Source: Comamonas sp. (GTDB taxonomy: Bacteria; Pseudomonadota; Gammaproteobacteria; Burkholderiales; Burkholderiaceae_C). Taken from it: 64,000 nucleotides of DNA. The stretch lies in NCBI GenBank assembly GCA_031277805.1, contig JAITLR010000006.1, positions 1 to 64,000 of the forward strand, given 5' to 3'. The notes below the pieces were generated by a model, which was not told the DNA's origin, searched no databases, and was given only the letters and a program-made list of their open reading frames with translations. Below are positions 9,427 through 19,253 of this stretch, piece by piece. Each line of letters starts with the position of its first letter. Position 1 is the stretch's first letter. Position numbers and translations under genes: made by a program.

Positions 9427-10451
9427 TCTTCTTCCTCCACATGGTGGCTGCTACGCGAGCGCCACCACAGCACCGGAATGATCAAGGTGAAGACAAGAAC
9501 CTCCTTGTAGGCACTGGCCCAGAAGGAGGAAAACGCTTCCAGCAGACCCACCAGAACAGCACCCGCCAAGGCCAGCGGATAGCTGGCCAGCCCCCCCACA
9601 ATGGCGGCCACAAAGCCTTTGAGGCCGATCAGAAAGCCCGTGTCGTAGTACACGGTGGTCAGAGGTGCGATCAACAAACCGGAGATGGCGCCGATCAGCG
9701 CCGCCAGCGCAAAGCTCACATCACCGGCCAGCCCGGTGGGAATGCCCATCAAGCGCGCGCCCACGCGGTTGATGGCCGTGGCGCGCAGAGCCTTGCCAAC
9801 CATGGAGCGACCAAAGAACGCGAACAGCGCCAGCACCAGCGCAATGGTCACGCCGATGACGACCAGTGACTGGCCCGAAACCGGAATGTCTCCCAATTGG
9901 AAGGAGGCTTCTGAAAATGCGGGGGTACGTGAACCTTCTGCACCAAAGAAATAGAGCCCAAGCCCCACCAATACGCCGTGCATTGCTACGGAAACAATGA
10001 GCAGGCTGAGCACGGTGGCATTGGCCAGCGGACGATACACGAGACGGTACATCAGCGGCCCCATGGGAGTGATGATGGCCAAGGTGGTGACGGCCTGCAG
10101 CATCAACGAAGAAGGGCGTAGCACATACGCCAGCAAAAACGCCAGGCCCGGAGCGAGTACCGTCCAGAACAGCGAAGCGGGCCAGCTGACTTCTCGCCCC
10201 GTGAATGAACGCAAGATGTCGATCACCAGAACAATGGCTGCCAGCACCAGCAGCAACCAGAGCGTGGACGGCAAATGCTTGGCCTGCATCATGGCCAAGG
10301 TCAGCGCCCCAAAGGAAACAAACTCTCCCTGCGGTATGAAGATGACCCGGGTAACGGAAAAAACGAGCACCAGGGCCACCGCCAGCAGCCCATAGATGGC
10401 GCCGTTGACGATGCCATCCTGCCCAAGCAGCAAGGCAATCTGCAAATCCAT
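9423..10451 (-). CDS. livH: Liv-type ABC transporter permease, LivH-like
   Basis: Membrane permease of 342 aa, starting [21 protein letters not shown], the usual LivH opening. The ATG at 10451 is preferred over the track start at 10481. About 8-9 hydrophobic segments are visible. [18 protein letters not shown] near the C-terminus is typical of the family. It pairs with the LivM part of the next gene. It lies 92 nt downstream of the binding-protein gene. Confidence 0.88.
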   Translation of the reverse strand: MDLQIALLLGQDGIVNGAIYGLLAVALVLVFSVTRVIFIPQGEFVSFGALTLAMMQAKHLPSTLWLLLVLAAIVLVIDILRSFTGREVSWPASLFWTVLAPGLAFLLAYVLRPSSLMLQAVTTLAIITPMGPLMYRLVYRPLANATVLSLLIVSVAMHGVLVGLGLYFFGAEGSRTPAFSEASFQLGDIPVSGQSLVVIGVTIALVLALFAFFGRSMVGKALRATAINRVGARLMGIPTGLAGDVSFALAALIGAISGLLIAPLTTVYYDTGFLIGLKGFVAAIVGGLASYPLALAGAVLVGLLEAFSSFWASAYKEVLVFTLIIPVLWWRSRSSHHVEEEE

Positions 10452-10542
10452 GATGAAAACTTTCGCTGAAGCCGCCCGCACCTCACCCAGCCTGCAAGCG
10501 CTGTGGCTTCAGGCAGGATGAAGAGTCATGGGCGTAACGGGC

Positions 10543-11691
10543 TTAGGGTTGGTACTTCCAGGTACCGTTTTCAATCTTGACCATGACCACGCCGTTCTGG
10601 ATACCCAGATGGTCCGTGGGCGACATGGTGAACACACCATGCGCGCCTGCCACGCCCTTGGTCTGCTCCAGCGCATCACGCAGGGCCGAGCGGAACTCGG
10701 GTGTGCCAGGCTGGCCCTTCTTCAGAGCCGCAGGCACGGCAGCCTCCAGCACCTTGCCGGCATCCCAGGAGTGGCCGCCAAAGGTCGCAGCGCTGCCCTT
10801 GCCGAACTTGGCTTCGTAACCGTCCACATAGGCCATGGCCGTCTTTTTCACGGGATGCGAATCCGGCAACTGATGGGCCACCAGCACAGGGCCGGCCGGC
10901 AGCAGCGTGCCTTCCACGTCCTTGCCGCCCACGCGCAGGAAGTCGGCATTGGCCACGCCGTGCGTCTGGTAGTACCTGCCTTTGTAGCCACGCTCCTTGA
11001 GCGTCTTCTCGGGCAGCGCTGCGGGAGTGCCCGAGCCAGCCACCAGCACCGCATCGGGCTTGGCACCCATGATCTTCAGTGCCTGCCCCGTCACCGAGGT
11101 GTCGGTACGAGAGAATGCCTCTGTCGCCACCAGCTTGATGCCCTTGGCTTCCGCAGCTTTCTTGAACTCCTGCAGCCAGCCTTCGCCATAGGCATCGTTG
11201 AAGCCGATGAAGCCCACGGTCTTTACACCGCTCTTGGCCATATGGTCGGCAATGGCGCCAGCCATCATGCTGTCGTTCTGAGGTACCTTGAAGACCCACT
11301 TCTTCTTGTCATCCATGGGCTCGATGATGCGCGCCGAGGCGCCCAGGGTGATCATGGGCGTCTTGCTCTCGGAGACCACATCGATCATGGCCAGCGAGTT
11401 GGGCGTGGTGCTGGAGCCGATGATGATGTCGGCCTTGTTTTCGCTGACGAGCTTGCGGGTGTTGGAGACGGCGGCCGTGGTGTCCGATGCGTCATCCAGA
11501 ATCACATAGTTGACCTTCTGGCCACCCATGGTCTGAGGCATCAGGGCCACGGTGTTCTTTTCGGGAATGCCCAACGATGCCGCAGGACCCGTGGCAGACA
11601 CCACCACCCCCACCGTGATGTCGGCCAAAGCCGTTCCCCAGACTGCAGCCAGTGCGGCAGCGACCAAGCCCAACTTTGCAATGCGCTTCAT
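10543..11691 (-). CDS. Liv-type ABC transporter periplasmic binding protein
   Basis: Type-1 periplasmic ligand-binding protein (382 aa). Signal peptide MKRIAKLGLVAAALAAVWGTALA, then DITVGVVVSATGPAASLGIP, the standard opening of LivJ/LivK-like proteins. A good AGGAG lies about 7 nt before the ATG. It is the first gene of the transporter operon and is preceded by the TetR gene. Relatives near paa clusters are thought to bind aromatic acids; the ligand here is not determined. Confidence 0.88.
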   Translation of the reverse strand: MKRIAKLGLVAAALAAVWGTALADITVGVVVSATGPAASLGIPEKNTVALMPQTMGGQKVNYVILDDASDTTAAVSNTRKLVSENKADIIIGSSTTPNSLAMIDVVSESKTPMITLGASARIIEPMDDKKKWVFKVPQNDSMMAGAIADHMAKSGVKTVGFIGFNDAYGEGWLQEFKKAAEAKGIKLVATEAFSRTDTSVTGQALKIMGAKPDAVLVAGSGTPAALPEKTLKERGYKGRYYQTHGVANADFLRVGGKDVEGTLLPAGPVLVAHQLPDSHPVKKTAMAYVDGYEAKFGKGSAATFGGHSWDAGKVLEAAVPAALKKGQPGTPEFRSALRDALEQTKGVAGAHGVFTMSPTDHLGIQNGVVMVKIENGTWKYQP

Positions 11692-11826
11692 TGTTTGTCT
11701 CCTAGAAGTGGTTCACACAAAAATCCAGCTGCTACATCACTGAATGGCGGCCTGCATTCCGATGGATGGCCGCTCTTTTTTTCAATGTATTTTCGAATCC
11801 CTGGCGCGCACAATTTATCTTGGTAA

Positions 11827-12462
11827 CTATATTTGTGCCAGCATTTTTTCACTCCTGGAAGTCGGGGTTTGTACCTCCCCGATTCCTCCCATGAACAAAT
11901 CCGCCACCAGTTGCGCCATCGCTTCCTGATCCAGCGCACCGTCGGAGCGCAGCCAGGTAAACATCCAGTTCATCATGCCAAAAAGCAGCATGCTGATGGC
12001 CTTGGAAAGCCCTGCCTCATCGAGATCCGGCCGTATCTGTGCCAGCGCTCTGCTGAAGCCCGCGACCAGTGCTCGCTCCTTGTCCAGCACCTGCTGGTGA
12101 TCCTCACCCTTGAGATAGCGCACGCTTTCCGTCAGCACACGATGCGCATGCGCAGACAAGGCATATTCCTCGACGAAACGTGCAATCAGGCTGCGCAGGC
12201 GCTGCTGCGCATCAAGTCCCGGCAAGTCCCTGACTTCCTGCTCCAAAGCCTGCAACCGCGTCAGATGCGTGTCGCAGATCTCGAACAGCAGCGCGTACTT
12301 CTCGGTGAAGTAGTGATAGATGGCAGGCTTGGACAAGCCGCAGGCCTGGGCCACCTCATTCATGCTGGTAGCGGCATAGCCCTGGCGCGCAAACAGCGCT
12401 GCCGCATGTTGAAGAATGAGATCGCGCTGATCGTCATAGCCTGCGGCACGACCTCTAGCCAT
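11827..12462 (-). CDS. paaR: TetR/AcrR regulator, likely PaaR
   Basis: One-component repressor of 211 aa. The N-terminal helix-turn-helix is clear: AALFARQGYAATSMNEVAQACGLSKPAIYHYF. The ATG at 12462 is used; the track start is a TTG one codon earlier. It sits between paaE and the transporter genes, the place where the phenylacetyl-CoA-responsive repressor PaaR is found in other Betaproteobacteria. A palindrome upstream of paaG (19115-19126) would be a plausible operator. The name rests on context. Confidence 0.75.
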   Translation of the reverse strand: MARGRAAGYDDQRDLILQHAAALFARQGYAATSMNEVAQACGLSKPAIYHYFTEKYALLFEICDTHLTRLQALEQEVRDLPGLDAQQRLRSLIARFVEEYALSAHAHRVLTESVRYLKGEDHQQVLDKERALVAGFSRALAQIRPDLDEAGLSKAISMLLFGMMNWMFTWLRSDGALDQEAMAQLVADLFMGGIGEVQTPTSRSEKMLAQI

Positions 12463-12520
12463 CAATCTGCTCCGGGTGTTTTTTCAAGATTTTCAGCTGT
12501 CTCATTGATGCATCCTGCGG

Positions 12521-13594
12521 TTAACGCTCATCAAACGATAACAACACATGGCTGCTGAGCGGATGGCACTGGCAGGTCAGCACAAAGCCCTGAGCGACCT
12601 CCTGCGCATTCAGTGCAAAGTTGCGCTCCATCGCAACCTCGCCTTCCAGGCATTTGGCACGGCAGGTGCCGCAAACACCCGAGGTACAGGAGTACGGCAC
12701 TTCCAGTCCGGCTGCCTCTGCGGCCTGCAGCAAATTCCCGTGCGCAGATTTGAAGGGGAAGCTCCGCGTCAGTCCGTCGCGTATCAAGGTGATCTGCGCA
12801 GCCTCCACCTCCTGTACATGACGGGCAGGCGCCTGCCCGCCCGCTGAGGGCAGGACACCGAAACGCTCGATGTGAATGCGCTCCTGCGGAACCCCTGCGG
12901 CCAGCAGCGCAGCCTCCACCTCGTCATTCATCTGGTAGGGGCCACAGACAAACACGGCATCCAGTGCCTTCACGGGCACTACGGTCTCAAGCAGCTGCAT
13001 CACCTTGGCCTGATTCATGCGGCCCATATTGAGTGGGGCTTCCGTCTCCTCGCGTGAGAACACATGGTGCAACACCAGCCGTGTCAGATAGCGGTTCTTG
13101 AGGTCGTCCAGCTCCTCCTTGAACATGGTGGACTGCAGACTGCGGTTGCCATAGAGCAGCGTGAAGCTGCTGCCCGGCTCGCGTGCCAGCACGGTCTTGA
13201 TGATGGACAGAATCGGCGTGATCCCGCTGCCGCCAGCAATCGCCAGATACTGGCGCTGCGCTGCGGGTTCGACAGGAATGAAAAAGCGTCCCTGCGGTGG
13301 CATGACCTGGATCTGATCACCGGCCTTGAGCTGAGCATGCACCCAGCTGGAAAATACCCCACCGTCGACACGGCGCACCCCCACGCGCAACTGCCCGTCA
13401 TCTACCCCTGAGCAGATGGAATAGCTGCGGCGCAGGTCCTGACCATCGATCTCGGCGCGCAAGGTCAGGTACTGGCCCTGCGTGAAGGCGAACTGCTCCC
13501 GCAAATCGTCAGGCACCTCGAAGTTCACGATGGCAGCCTCTGCCGTATCGGGTTGCACGGAACGTACCGTCAAGGGGTAGAACAAGGTACTCAT
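12521..13594 (-). CDS. paaE: phenylacetyl-CoA epoxidase reductase PaaE
   Basis: NADPH-dependent reductase that feeds electrons to the PaaABC oxygenase (357 aa). The FAD domain shows RRSYSICSG near residue 50, the NAD domain shows GGSGITPILSIIK near 110, and a C-terminal plant-type 2Fe-2S domain shows PYSCTSGVCGTCRAKCLEGEV with the four cluster cysteines (the fourth in LTCQC). The start MSTLFYPL at 13594 is preferred. A dispersed repeat separates it from paaD upstream by 182 nt, so its expression may be partly uncoupled. Confidence 0.93.
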   Translation of the reverse strand: MSTLFYPLTVRSVQPDTAEAAIVNFEVPDDLREQFAFTQGQYLTLRAEIDGQDLRRSYSICSGVDDGQLRVGVRRVDGGVFSSWVHAQLKAGDQIQVMPPQGRFFIPVEPAAQRQYLAIAGGSGITPILSIIKTVLAREPGSSFTLLYGNRSLQSTMFKEELDDLKNRYLTRLVLHHVFSREETEAPLNMGRMNQAKVMQLLETVVPVKALDAVFVCGPYQMNDEVEAALLAAGVPQERIHIERFGVLPSAGGQAPARHVQEVEAAQITLIRDGLTRSFPFKSAHGNLLQAAEAAGLEVPYSCTSGVCGTCRAKCLEGEVAMERNFALNAQEVAQGFVLTCQCHPLSSHVLLSFDER

Positions 13595-13667
13595 CAGGAT
13601 GCCTCTATCGGAATTGATTTCTTGCTGGCAGCAGCAAGACTCGCTGCACGCAACAAGCACTCACAGC

Positions 13668-13756
13668 GCCTCTCTGAGATGCCAAGCAAGAGCCGCCGCG
13701 CAGCGATGGCATCGTCCTCCTCCCGCGAAGCGAGAGAGGAGGAAACAGCGCAGCTG
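13668..13756 (-). repeat. hairpin-rich 3' repeat, copy 1 (minus strand)
   Basis: Read on the minus strand it contains CCTCCTCTCTCGCTTCGCGG, then GGAGGACGATGCC, then GGCGGCTCTTGCTTGGCATC, matching copies at 24518, 35421 and 62256. It starts about 20 nt after the paaD stop and lies inside the paa operon ahead of paaE. Confidence 0.75.
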
Positions 13757-13776
13757 TTCAGATGGTGATTCATGGC

Positions 13777-14328
13777 TTATATCGGCTTGAAATATTCAAA
13801 AGGCTCGTGGCAGCTCAGGCAACGGTACAGCGCCTTGCAGGCTGTCGATCCGTAAGCGGACAGGCGCTCGGTCTTCTCACTGCTGCAACGCGGGCAAGCC
13901 ACGGCAGCGCCACTTGCGGCGCGCTGCAACTGATACTCCTCACGAGGCACAAAGCGCAAGGTGATCGGTTCATGCTCAGGCACCGCCCCAGGTGGTGCGA
14001 TACCGTAGGCCCGCAGCTTTTCGCGCCCATCGGGCGTGATCCAGCCCGTAGTCCAGGCAGGCGCGCGCTGCAACCGCACCTGCACAGGGCCAAGACCCGC
14101 GGCCTGCAAACCATCAAGCACGCTTTTTTCTATCATTTCCGTAGCTGGACACCCCGAATAGGTGGGCGTTATCGCCACTTCCAGCACATCACCAACCTCG
14201 CTGACCGAGCGCACCATGCCCAGATCGCACAGCGTGACCACAGGCACTTCCGGGTCAGGAATCTGCGCCAGCACGGCCCAGGCCTGCTGAACGCGGGCAG
14301 AGGTGGTGACGCAGGCCGTGGCAGTCAT
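13777..14328 (-). CDS. paaD: phenylacetyl-CoA epoxidase accessory protein PaaD
   Basis: MIP18/DUF59-type iron-sulfur assembly factor needed for PaaABCE activity (183 aa). The N-terminal domain shows IPDPEVPVVTLCDLGMVRSV and YSGCPATEMIE. The C-terminus is a zinc ribbon with CPRC and CLSC pairs. The start at 14328 (MTATACV) overlaps the paaC stop in a TGATG arrangement, which indicates translational coupling. The track start at 14589 lies deep in paaC and is wrong. Confidence 0.92.
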   Translation of the reverse strand: MTATACVTTSARVQQAWAVLAQIPDPEVPVVTLCDLGMVRSVSEVGDVLEVAITPTYSGCPATEMIEKSVLDGLQAAGLGPVQVRLQRAPAWTTGWITPDGREKLRAYGIAPPGAVPEHEPITLRFVPREEYQLQRAASGAAVACPRCSSEKTERLSAYGSTACKALYRCLSCHEPFEYFKPI

Positions 14329-15095
14329 CACCAGACTCCGCCCGGATAGGCGCGCTGCAGATGCTGCATCTCGGCCAGGATGTAGCCCATATGTTCGCTG
14401 TGCATGCCGCGCTTGCCAGTGCTGATGAAGGCCGAGGCCTTGGGCACTTCCAAAGTTGCAGCATGCAGCACTGATTCCATCTGCGTTTGCCAGTGTTTTT
14501 GCAATGATCCCCAACTGGGGCCCAGGCCAGTCTGCTCGGCATGCCGATCCACGGCATCGCCGCTGAACAGTTCGGTGGCATAGCGCCACAGCGCATCTAC
14601 CGCGTCCTGGGCGCGCTGACGGGATTCCTGAGTCCCATCACCCAGGCGCACCACCCAGTCGGCAGCGTGCTGCTGGTGATAGCGAGCCTCTTTCAGCGCC
14701 TGGCCGGCAATCGCGGCCAGCTCTGCATTGCTGGACTGCAGCAACTGCTCCCACAGCAACGCCAGCAAGGTGGATGCCATGGTGTTGCGCAGCACGGTGA
14801 AGGCAAAGTCGCCGCGCGGCAGCTCGACCAGCGTCAGGTTGTAATAACGGCGCTCCTCGCGCAGAAAGGCCAGTTGGTCTTCGTCGTGGCCAGATACTTT
14901 GCCCGCCAGCGTGAGCACGGCACGGGCCTGGCCGATCAGGTCCAGCGCCATGTTCGACAGTGCAATGTCTTCTTCAAGAACAGGAGCGTGTCCCGCCCAT
15001 TCAGCAAGGCGTTGACCCAGAATCAGGCAGGTATCACCTATGCGCAGCAGATATTGCTGGGTCAGATCGTCCTGCAAGGTAATGCTGTGTTGCAT
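14328..15095 (-). CDS. paaC: phenylacetyl-CoA epoxidase subunit PaaC
   Basis: Structural subunit with a ferritin-like fold that pairs with PaaA (255 aa). The opening MQHSITLQDDLTQQYLLRIG and LGQRLAEWAGHAPVLEEDIAL are characteristic, as are LTLVELPRGDFAFTVLRN and KEARYHQQHAADWVVRLGDG. The GGAGCC before the ATG supports 15095. The end overlaps paaD by one base. Confidence 0.93.
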   Translation of the reverse strand: MQHSITLQDDLTQQYLLRIGDTCLILGQRLAEWAGHAPVLEEDIALSNMALDLIGQARAVLTLAGKVSGHDEDQLAFLREERRYYNLTLVELPRGDFAFTVLRNTMASTLLALLWEQLLQSSNAELAAIAGQALKEARYHQQHAADWVVRLGDGTQESRQRAQDAVDALWRYATELFSGDAVDRHAEQTGLGPSWGSLQKHWQTQMESVLHAATLEVPKASAFISTGKRGMHSEHMGYILAEMQHLQRAYPGGVW

Positions 15096-15105
15096 GGCTC
15101 CTTCC

Positions 15106-15414
15106 TCACATGTGGTTGACGGCCTGGGGCAGTTGATAGAACGAGGGGTGGCGGTACACCTTGTCCTGCGCGGGGTCGAAGAACATATCCTTGTCGCCGG
15201 GGTCGCTGGCCACGATCTGCGCCGATGGCACGACCCAGATGCTGGTTCCCTCCTGGCGGCGCGTATAGACATCGCGTGCCATCTGTATGGCCATGGCAGC
15301 GTCGGCCGCATGCAGGCTGCCGCAATGCTTGTGATCCAGCCCGGCCTTGCTGCGGACAAAGACCTCCCACAGCGGCCATTCGGTGCGGGAGCTGGTTTCG
15401 GAAGCTGTACTCAT
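15106..15414 (-). CDS. paaB: phenylacetyl-CoA epoxidase subunit PaaB
   Basis: Small subunit (102 aa) that bridges PaaAC dimers. The sequence EWPLWEVFVRSKAGLDHKHC followed by GSLHAADAAMAIQMARDVYTRR is diagnostic. The start MSTASET at 15414 is used. It lies 28 nt after paaA and 10 nt before paaC. Confidence 0.93.
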   Translation of the reverse strand: MSTASETSSRTEWPLWEVFVRSKAGLDHKHCGSLHAADAAMAIQMARDVYTRRQEGTSIWVVPSAQIVASDPGDKDMFFDPAQDKVYRHPSFYQLPQAVNHM

Positions 15415-15442
15415 GGTGAACTCCAATATTCGCGATAACTTT

Positions 15443-16456
15443 TCAGGCCTGCTTGCGTGCGCGCTCGCCTTGCTTGGCCGCATGCGCCAGGGCAGCTTCA
15501 CGCACCCAGGCCCCGTCCTCCCAGGCCTTGACACGTGCAGCCAGTCGCTCGCGGTTGCAGGGACCATCGCCGCCTACCACGCGCCAGAATTCGCTCCAGT
15601 CGATGGCACCGAAATCATGGTGCCCACGCTCTTCGTTCCAGCGCAGGTCGGGATCGGGCAGGCTCACGCCCAGCACTTGGGCTTGTTCCACCGTGGCATC
15701 GACAAACTTCTGGCGCAGCTCGTCATTGCTGATGCGCTTGATGCCCCAGCGCATGGACTGGGCCGTGTTCGGCGACTGGTCGTCAGGCGGGCCGAACATC
15801 ATCAAGGTGGCCCACCACCAGCGGTTCACCGCGTCCTGCACCATGTCTTTCTGCGCCTGCGTGCCCTGCTTCATCATGACCAGCAGGCTGTCGAAGCCCT
15901 GGCGCTGGTGAAAGCTCTCCTCGCGGCAGATGCGCACCATGGCGCGGGCATAGGGCGCATAGGAGCAGCGGCAGATCGGCACCTGATTCATGATGGCCGC
16001 ACCGTCGACCAGCCACCCGATCACGCCCATGTCCGCCCAGCTCAGCGTGGGGTAGTTGAAGATGGAGCTGTACTTGGCCTTGCCCTGGTGCAGAGCTTCG
16101 AACATCTGGTCGCGGCTGGTACCCAGGGTCTCGGCAGCGGCATACAGATACAGGCCGTGGCCGCCCTCGTCCTGCACCTTGGCCAGCAAGATGGCTTTGC
16201 GCTTGAGCGTTGGGGCGCGCGTGATCCAGTTGCCCTCAGGCAGCATGCCGACGATTTCCGAATGCGCATGCTGACTGATCTGGCGCAGCAAGGTCTTGCG
16301 GTAATGCTCGGGCATCCAGTCCTTGGCCTCGATGAACTCACCAGCATCGATGCGTTCGTCAAAACGGGCCTCCAGCGCCAGCTCTTCGGCGCTGCGCAGC
16401 ACCGGGGCCTCGGCCTTGCCGTCCTTGGCCATCAAATCCATGGCTTGGGTGTACAT
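15443..16456 (-). CDS. paaA: phenylacetyl-CoA epoxidase catalytic subunit PaaA
   Basis: Di-iron oxygenase subunit that epoxidises the aromatic ring of phenylacetyl-CoA (337 aa). Likely metal ligands are seen in [16 protein letters not shown] and in [32 protein letters not shown] is conserved in PaaA. A strong AAGGAGG lies about 8 nt before the ATG. It follows paaK by 13 nt. Confidence 0.95.
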   Translation of the reverse strand: MYTQAMDLMAKDGKAEAPVLRSAEELALEARFDERIDAGEFIEAKDWMPEHYRKTLLRQISQHAHSEIVGMLPEGNWITRAPTLKRKAILLAKVQDEGGHGLYLYAAAETLGTSRDQMFEALHQGKAKYSSIFNYPTLSWADMGVIGWLVDGAAIMNQVPICRCSYAPYARAMVRICREESFHQRQGFDSLLVMMKQGTQAQKDMVQDAVNRWWWATLMMFGPPDDQSPNTAQSMRWGIKRISNDELRQKFVDATVEQAQVLGVSLPDPDLRWNEERGHHDFGAIDWSEFWRVVGGDGPCNRERLAARVKAWEDGAWVREAALAHAAKQGERARKQA

Positions 16457-16469
16457 GGCTGTACCTCCT

Positions 16470-17774
16470 TCAACGAGAACGTTTGTCGATCACGCGGCGG
16501 GCCTTGCCGACCAGCGTGCGCTCGATGGAATCGGAGCCCAGCACCTCGACCGCGGTGCTGATGCCTATCAAGGTCTTGATGCGCTGCTGCACCCAATCGG
16601 CCAATTGCTGTTTTTCCCCGGCATTGCCAGGCTGCAACTCGCAGCGCACCGCCACCTGATCCAGACTGCCGTCACGCGTAACCACGATCTGGTACTGACC
16701 GGACAGCTGTGCGTTCTGCAGCACGATCTCTTCGATCTGTGTGGGAAAGACATTGACGCCGCGAATGATGAGCATGTCGTCCGAGCGGCCCACGATCTTG
16801 CCCATGCGCCTGAAAGCGCGCGCCGTGGGCGGCAGCAACCGCGTCAGATCCCGCGTTCGGTAGCGGATGATGGGCATGGCCTCCTTGGACAGCGAGGTGA
16901 ACACCAGTTCGCCCTCGCTGCCCTCGGGCAGTACCTCGCCCGTATCGGGGTCGATGATTTCAGCCAGAAAGTGGTCTTCCCAGATCACCGGGCCATCCTT
17001 GGTTTCCACACATTCGCTGGCCACGCCGGGACCCATGACTTCGGACAGGCCGTAGATGTCCACCGCATCCAGCCCGCCCTTGGTCTCCAGTTCGTGACGC
17101 ATGGCCTCGGTCCAGGGCTCGGCGCCAAAGATACCTATGCGCAGCGAGCTTTGTTCTGGGTCCATGCCCTGGCGCTGCATCTCCTCGATGATGACCTGCA
17201 TATAGGACGGTGTGACCATGATGATGTCGGGCTTGAAATCCGAGATCAGTTGCACCTGCTTCTCGGTCTGCCCGCCCGACATGGGGATGACCGTGCAGCC
17301 GGCACGCTCGGCCCCATAGTGCGCCCCCAGGCCGCCGGTGAACAGCCCATAGCCATAGGCCACATGGATCAGGTCGCCGGCCTGGCCGCCCGCCGCGCGA
17401 ATGGAGCGCGCCACCAGGTCGGCCCAGACATCGATGTCGTTCCTCGTATATCCCACCACTGTGGGTTTGCCCGTGGTGCCGCTGGAGGCATGGATGCGGC
17501 TGATCTGCTCACGCGGGACGGCAAACATGCCAAACGGATAGTTGTCGCGCAAATCCTTCTTGGTGGTGAAGGGGAACTTGGCTATATCGGCCAGCGTCTT
17601 CAGATCAGCCGGATGCACGCCTTTGGCATCAAAGGCCTTGCGGTAATGCGGCACGTTGTCATAAGCGTGCTGCAGCGTCCAGCGCAGGCGCTGCAACTGC
17701 AGCGCCTCGATTTCATCGCGGCTGGCGGTTTCAATGGCGTCCAGCGCTTGAGCGGTGTGTTTGTGAGCATCCAT
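16470..17774 (-). CDS. paaK: phenylacetate-CoA ligase PaaK
   Basis: ATP-dependent ligase that makes phenylacetyl-CoA, the first step of the pathway (434 aa). The AMP-binding motif [15 protein letters not shown] is near residue 98, [17 protein letters not shown] near 240, and [20 protein letters not shown] near 340. Length matches PaaK. It lies between paaI and paaA in the same operon. Confidence 0.95.
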   Translation of the reverse strand: MDAHKHTAQALDAIETASRDEIEALQLQRLRWTLQHAYDNVPHYRKAFDAKGVHPADLKTLADIAKFPFTTKKDLRDNYPFGMFAVPREQISRIHASSGTTGKPTVVGYTRNDIDVWADLVARSIRAAGGQAGDLIHVAYGYGLFTGGLGAHYGAERAGCTVIPMSGGQTEKQVQLISDFKPDIIMVTPSYMQVIIEEMQRQGMDPEQSSLRIGIFGAEPWTEAMRHELETKGGLDAVDIYGLSEVMGPGVASECVETKDGPVIWEDHFLAEIIDPDTGEVLPEGSEGELVFTSLSKEAMPIIRYRTRDLTRLLPPTARAFRRMGKIVGRSDDMLIIRGVNVFPTQIEEIVLQNAQLSGQYQIVVTRDGSLDQVAVRCELQPGNAGEKQQLADWVQQRIKTLIGISTAVEVLGSDSIERTLVGKARRVIDKRSR

Positions 17775-17812
17775 GGTGAGGACCTTTTGATGGCTGGCGA
17801 TATCTGGCGGAA

Positions 17813-18250
17813 TCAGGCAGCTTGGGCTTGCACGACAGGCTTGCCCTTCACTGAGTAGGACTTGCCCCGGAACAGCGCAATCAGCTGTCCCTGGCGGTTG
17901 CGGATGGTCACGTCATAAACGCCTGTGCGGCCAGCCTGCGACAGCTCGCGCGCTTCGGCCACCAACACATCACCGGGTCGACCCGGCGCCACGAAGTCCA
18001 CTGACAGGCCCGATGCCACCGTCATCTCGTTGCGCGTATTGCAGGCATAGGCAAACGCCGTGTCACCCAGCGTGGTGATATAGCCGCCGTGGCAGGTGTC
18101 AAAGCCGTTGAGCATGTCGTCACGCACAGGCATCTCTATCGTGGCTTCCCCCGGCGCAATATGGGTGATGCGCATGGCCAGGCTTTGCGCGGCACGATCA
18201 CGGGCAAACATGCCATCACGTACCAGTTCTGCTGTCTGCTGAGGTGTCAT
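17813..18250 (-). CDS. paaI: hydroxyphenylacetyl-CoA thioesterase PaaI
   Basis: Hotdog-fold thioesterase (145 aa) thought to release CoA from dead-end ring-hydroxylated CoA esters. GFDTCHGGYITTLGDTAFAYAC carries the family HGG motif. The ATG at 18250 gives the normal length. It lies 15 nt downstream of paaG. Confidence 0.92.
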   Translation of the reverse strand: MTPQQTAELVRDGMFARDRAAQSLAMRITHIAPGEATIEMPVRDDMLNGFDTCHGGYITTLGDTAFAYACNTRNEMTVASGLSVDFVAPGRPGDVLVAEARELSQAGRTGVYDVTIRNRQGQLIALFRGKSYSVKGKPVVQAQAA

Positions 18251-18265
18251 GGGTCGGCCTCGCTT

Positions 18266-19066
18266 TCAGCGGTCCGTGAATACGGGAGTGCGCTTGTCCA
18301 TGAAGGCCGACACCCCCTCCAGATAGTCATGGGCACAGCCCAGCTGCTTTTGCGTCTGCGCCTCCAGCGCCAGCGATTCCTCGAAGCTCAGATGCTGGGC
18401 CGCATCGATGGCATTGCGGGTAGCAATCAGCGCCTTGACGGGCATGGCAGCCAGCTTGTTCGCCATATCGGCCACCGAGAGTTCAAAGCCCGCATCCGGA
18501 AGCGCGCGCCAGATCAGACCCATGGCCTCGGCATCGTGAGCCGAAAGCTTGTCGCCCAACAGGGCCAGCCCCAGTGCTCGCTGGCGGCCCACCAGATGCG
18601 GCAGCAGCCAGGTACCGCCGCTGTCCGGCAGCAGGCCTATCCTGGTAAAGGCCTGTATGAAGCTGGCCGACTCGCAGGCCACGACCAGATCGCAGCACAG
18701 CGCGATATTGGCGCCCGCGCCGGCCGCCACACCGTTGACGGCGGCAATCACAGGCATGGGCATGGCGCGCAGCTGCTCGCACAGCGGGCGGTAGTGGCGC
18801 TCGATCAGCAAGCTCAGATCGGTAGGTGACTGACCCTCAGGCGCCGGAGCCGCCCCTTCATCAGCCAGATCCTGCCCTGCACAGAAACCGCGTCCAGCGC
18901 CCGTCAGCACAAGGCAGCGCACTCCTGAATCTGCAGCAGCCGCCTTGAGCTCCGCCAGCAGCTTCACATGCATGGCCTGCGTGAAACTGTTGAGGGCCTT
19001 GGGACGATTGAGGGTCAGCGTGCGCACCGCACCTTGCTGCCCCACCAGAACGAGGGACTCCGACAT
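18266..19066 (-). CDS. paaG: epoxyphenylacetyl-CoA isomerase PaaG
   Basis: Crotonase-family isomerase that turns the ring epoxide into an oxepin (266 aa). It shows GAGRGFCAGQDLAD near residue 65 and AAVNGVAAGAGANIALCCDL near 105, which form the oxyanion hole, and FTRIGLLPDSGGTWLLPHLVG. The start MSESLVLV at 19066 is preferred over 19108. As first gene of the operon it is divergent from hemE. The later genes paaF, paaH, paaJ and paaZ are not in the window. Confidence 0.9.
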   Translation of the reverse strand: MSESLVLVGQQGAVRTLTLNRPKALNSFTQAMHVKLLAELKAAAADSGVRCLVLTGAGRGFCAGQDLADEGAAPAPEGQSPTDLSLLIERHYRPLCEQLRAMPMPVIAAVNGVAAGAGANIALCCDLVVACESASFIQAFTRIGLLPDSGGTWLLPHLVGRQRALGLALLGDKLSAHDAEAMGLIWRALPDAGFELSVADMANKLAAMPVKALIATRNAIDAAQHLSFEESLALEAQTQKQLGCAHDYLEGVSAFMDKRTPVFTDR

Positions 19067-19114
19067 GCTCACTCCTGTGACAGGGTATGGCTTGTGGCAG
19101 ATCAACAAAATCTA

Positions 19115-19126
19115 CCAACCGGTCGG
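19115..19126. promoter_or_regulatory. candidate TetR/PaaR operator
   Basis: CCAACCGGTCGG is a near-perfect palindrome (one mismatched pair) in the 187-bp gap between the divergent paaG and hemE genes, 49 nt upstream of the paaG start. Its CCGACCGGTCGG-like shape is typical of TetR-family operators, and the paa operon encodes a TetR regulator. Confidence 0.45.
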
Positions 19127-19253
19127 GAAATAGTATTCCTGCACTGATCTGCATCAAACCCGCACAAACCCCATGCTCTGTATTCACGCAAGGTGTGGAC
19201 TGCTGCTCGGGATTGCATGCAATGCGGCAGCCAGACTGGGCGACAATTGGCCC

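Noticed and set aside
11747-11782. Plus-strand terminator-like hairpin with T-run
   Set aside because: GCGGCC...GGCCGC plus T-run is oriented opposite to all neighbouring genes, so no transcript needs it; may be chance.
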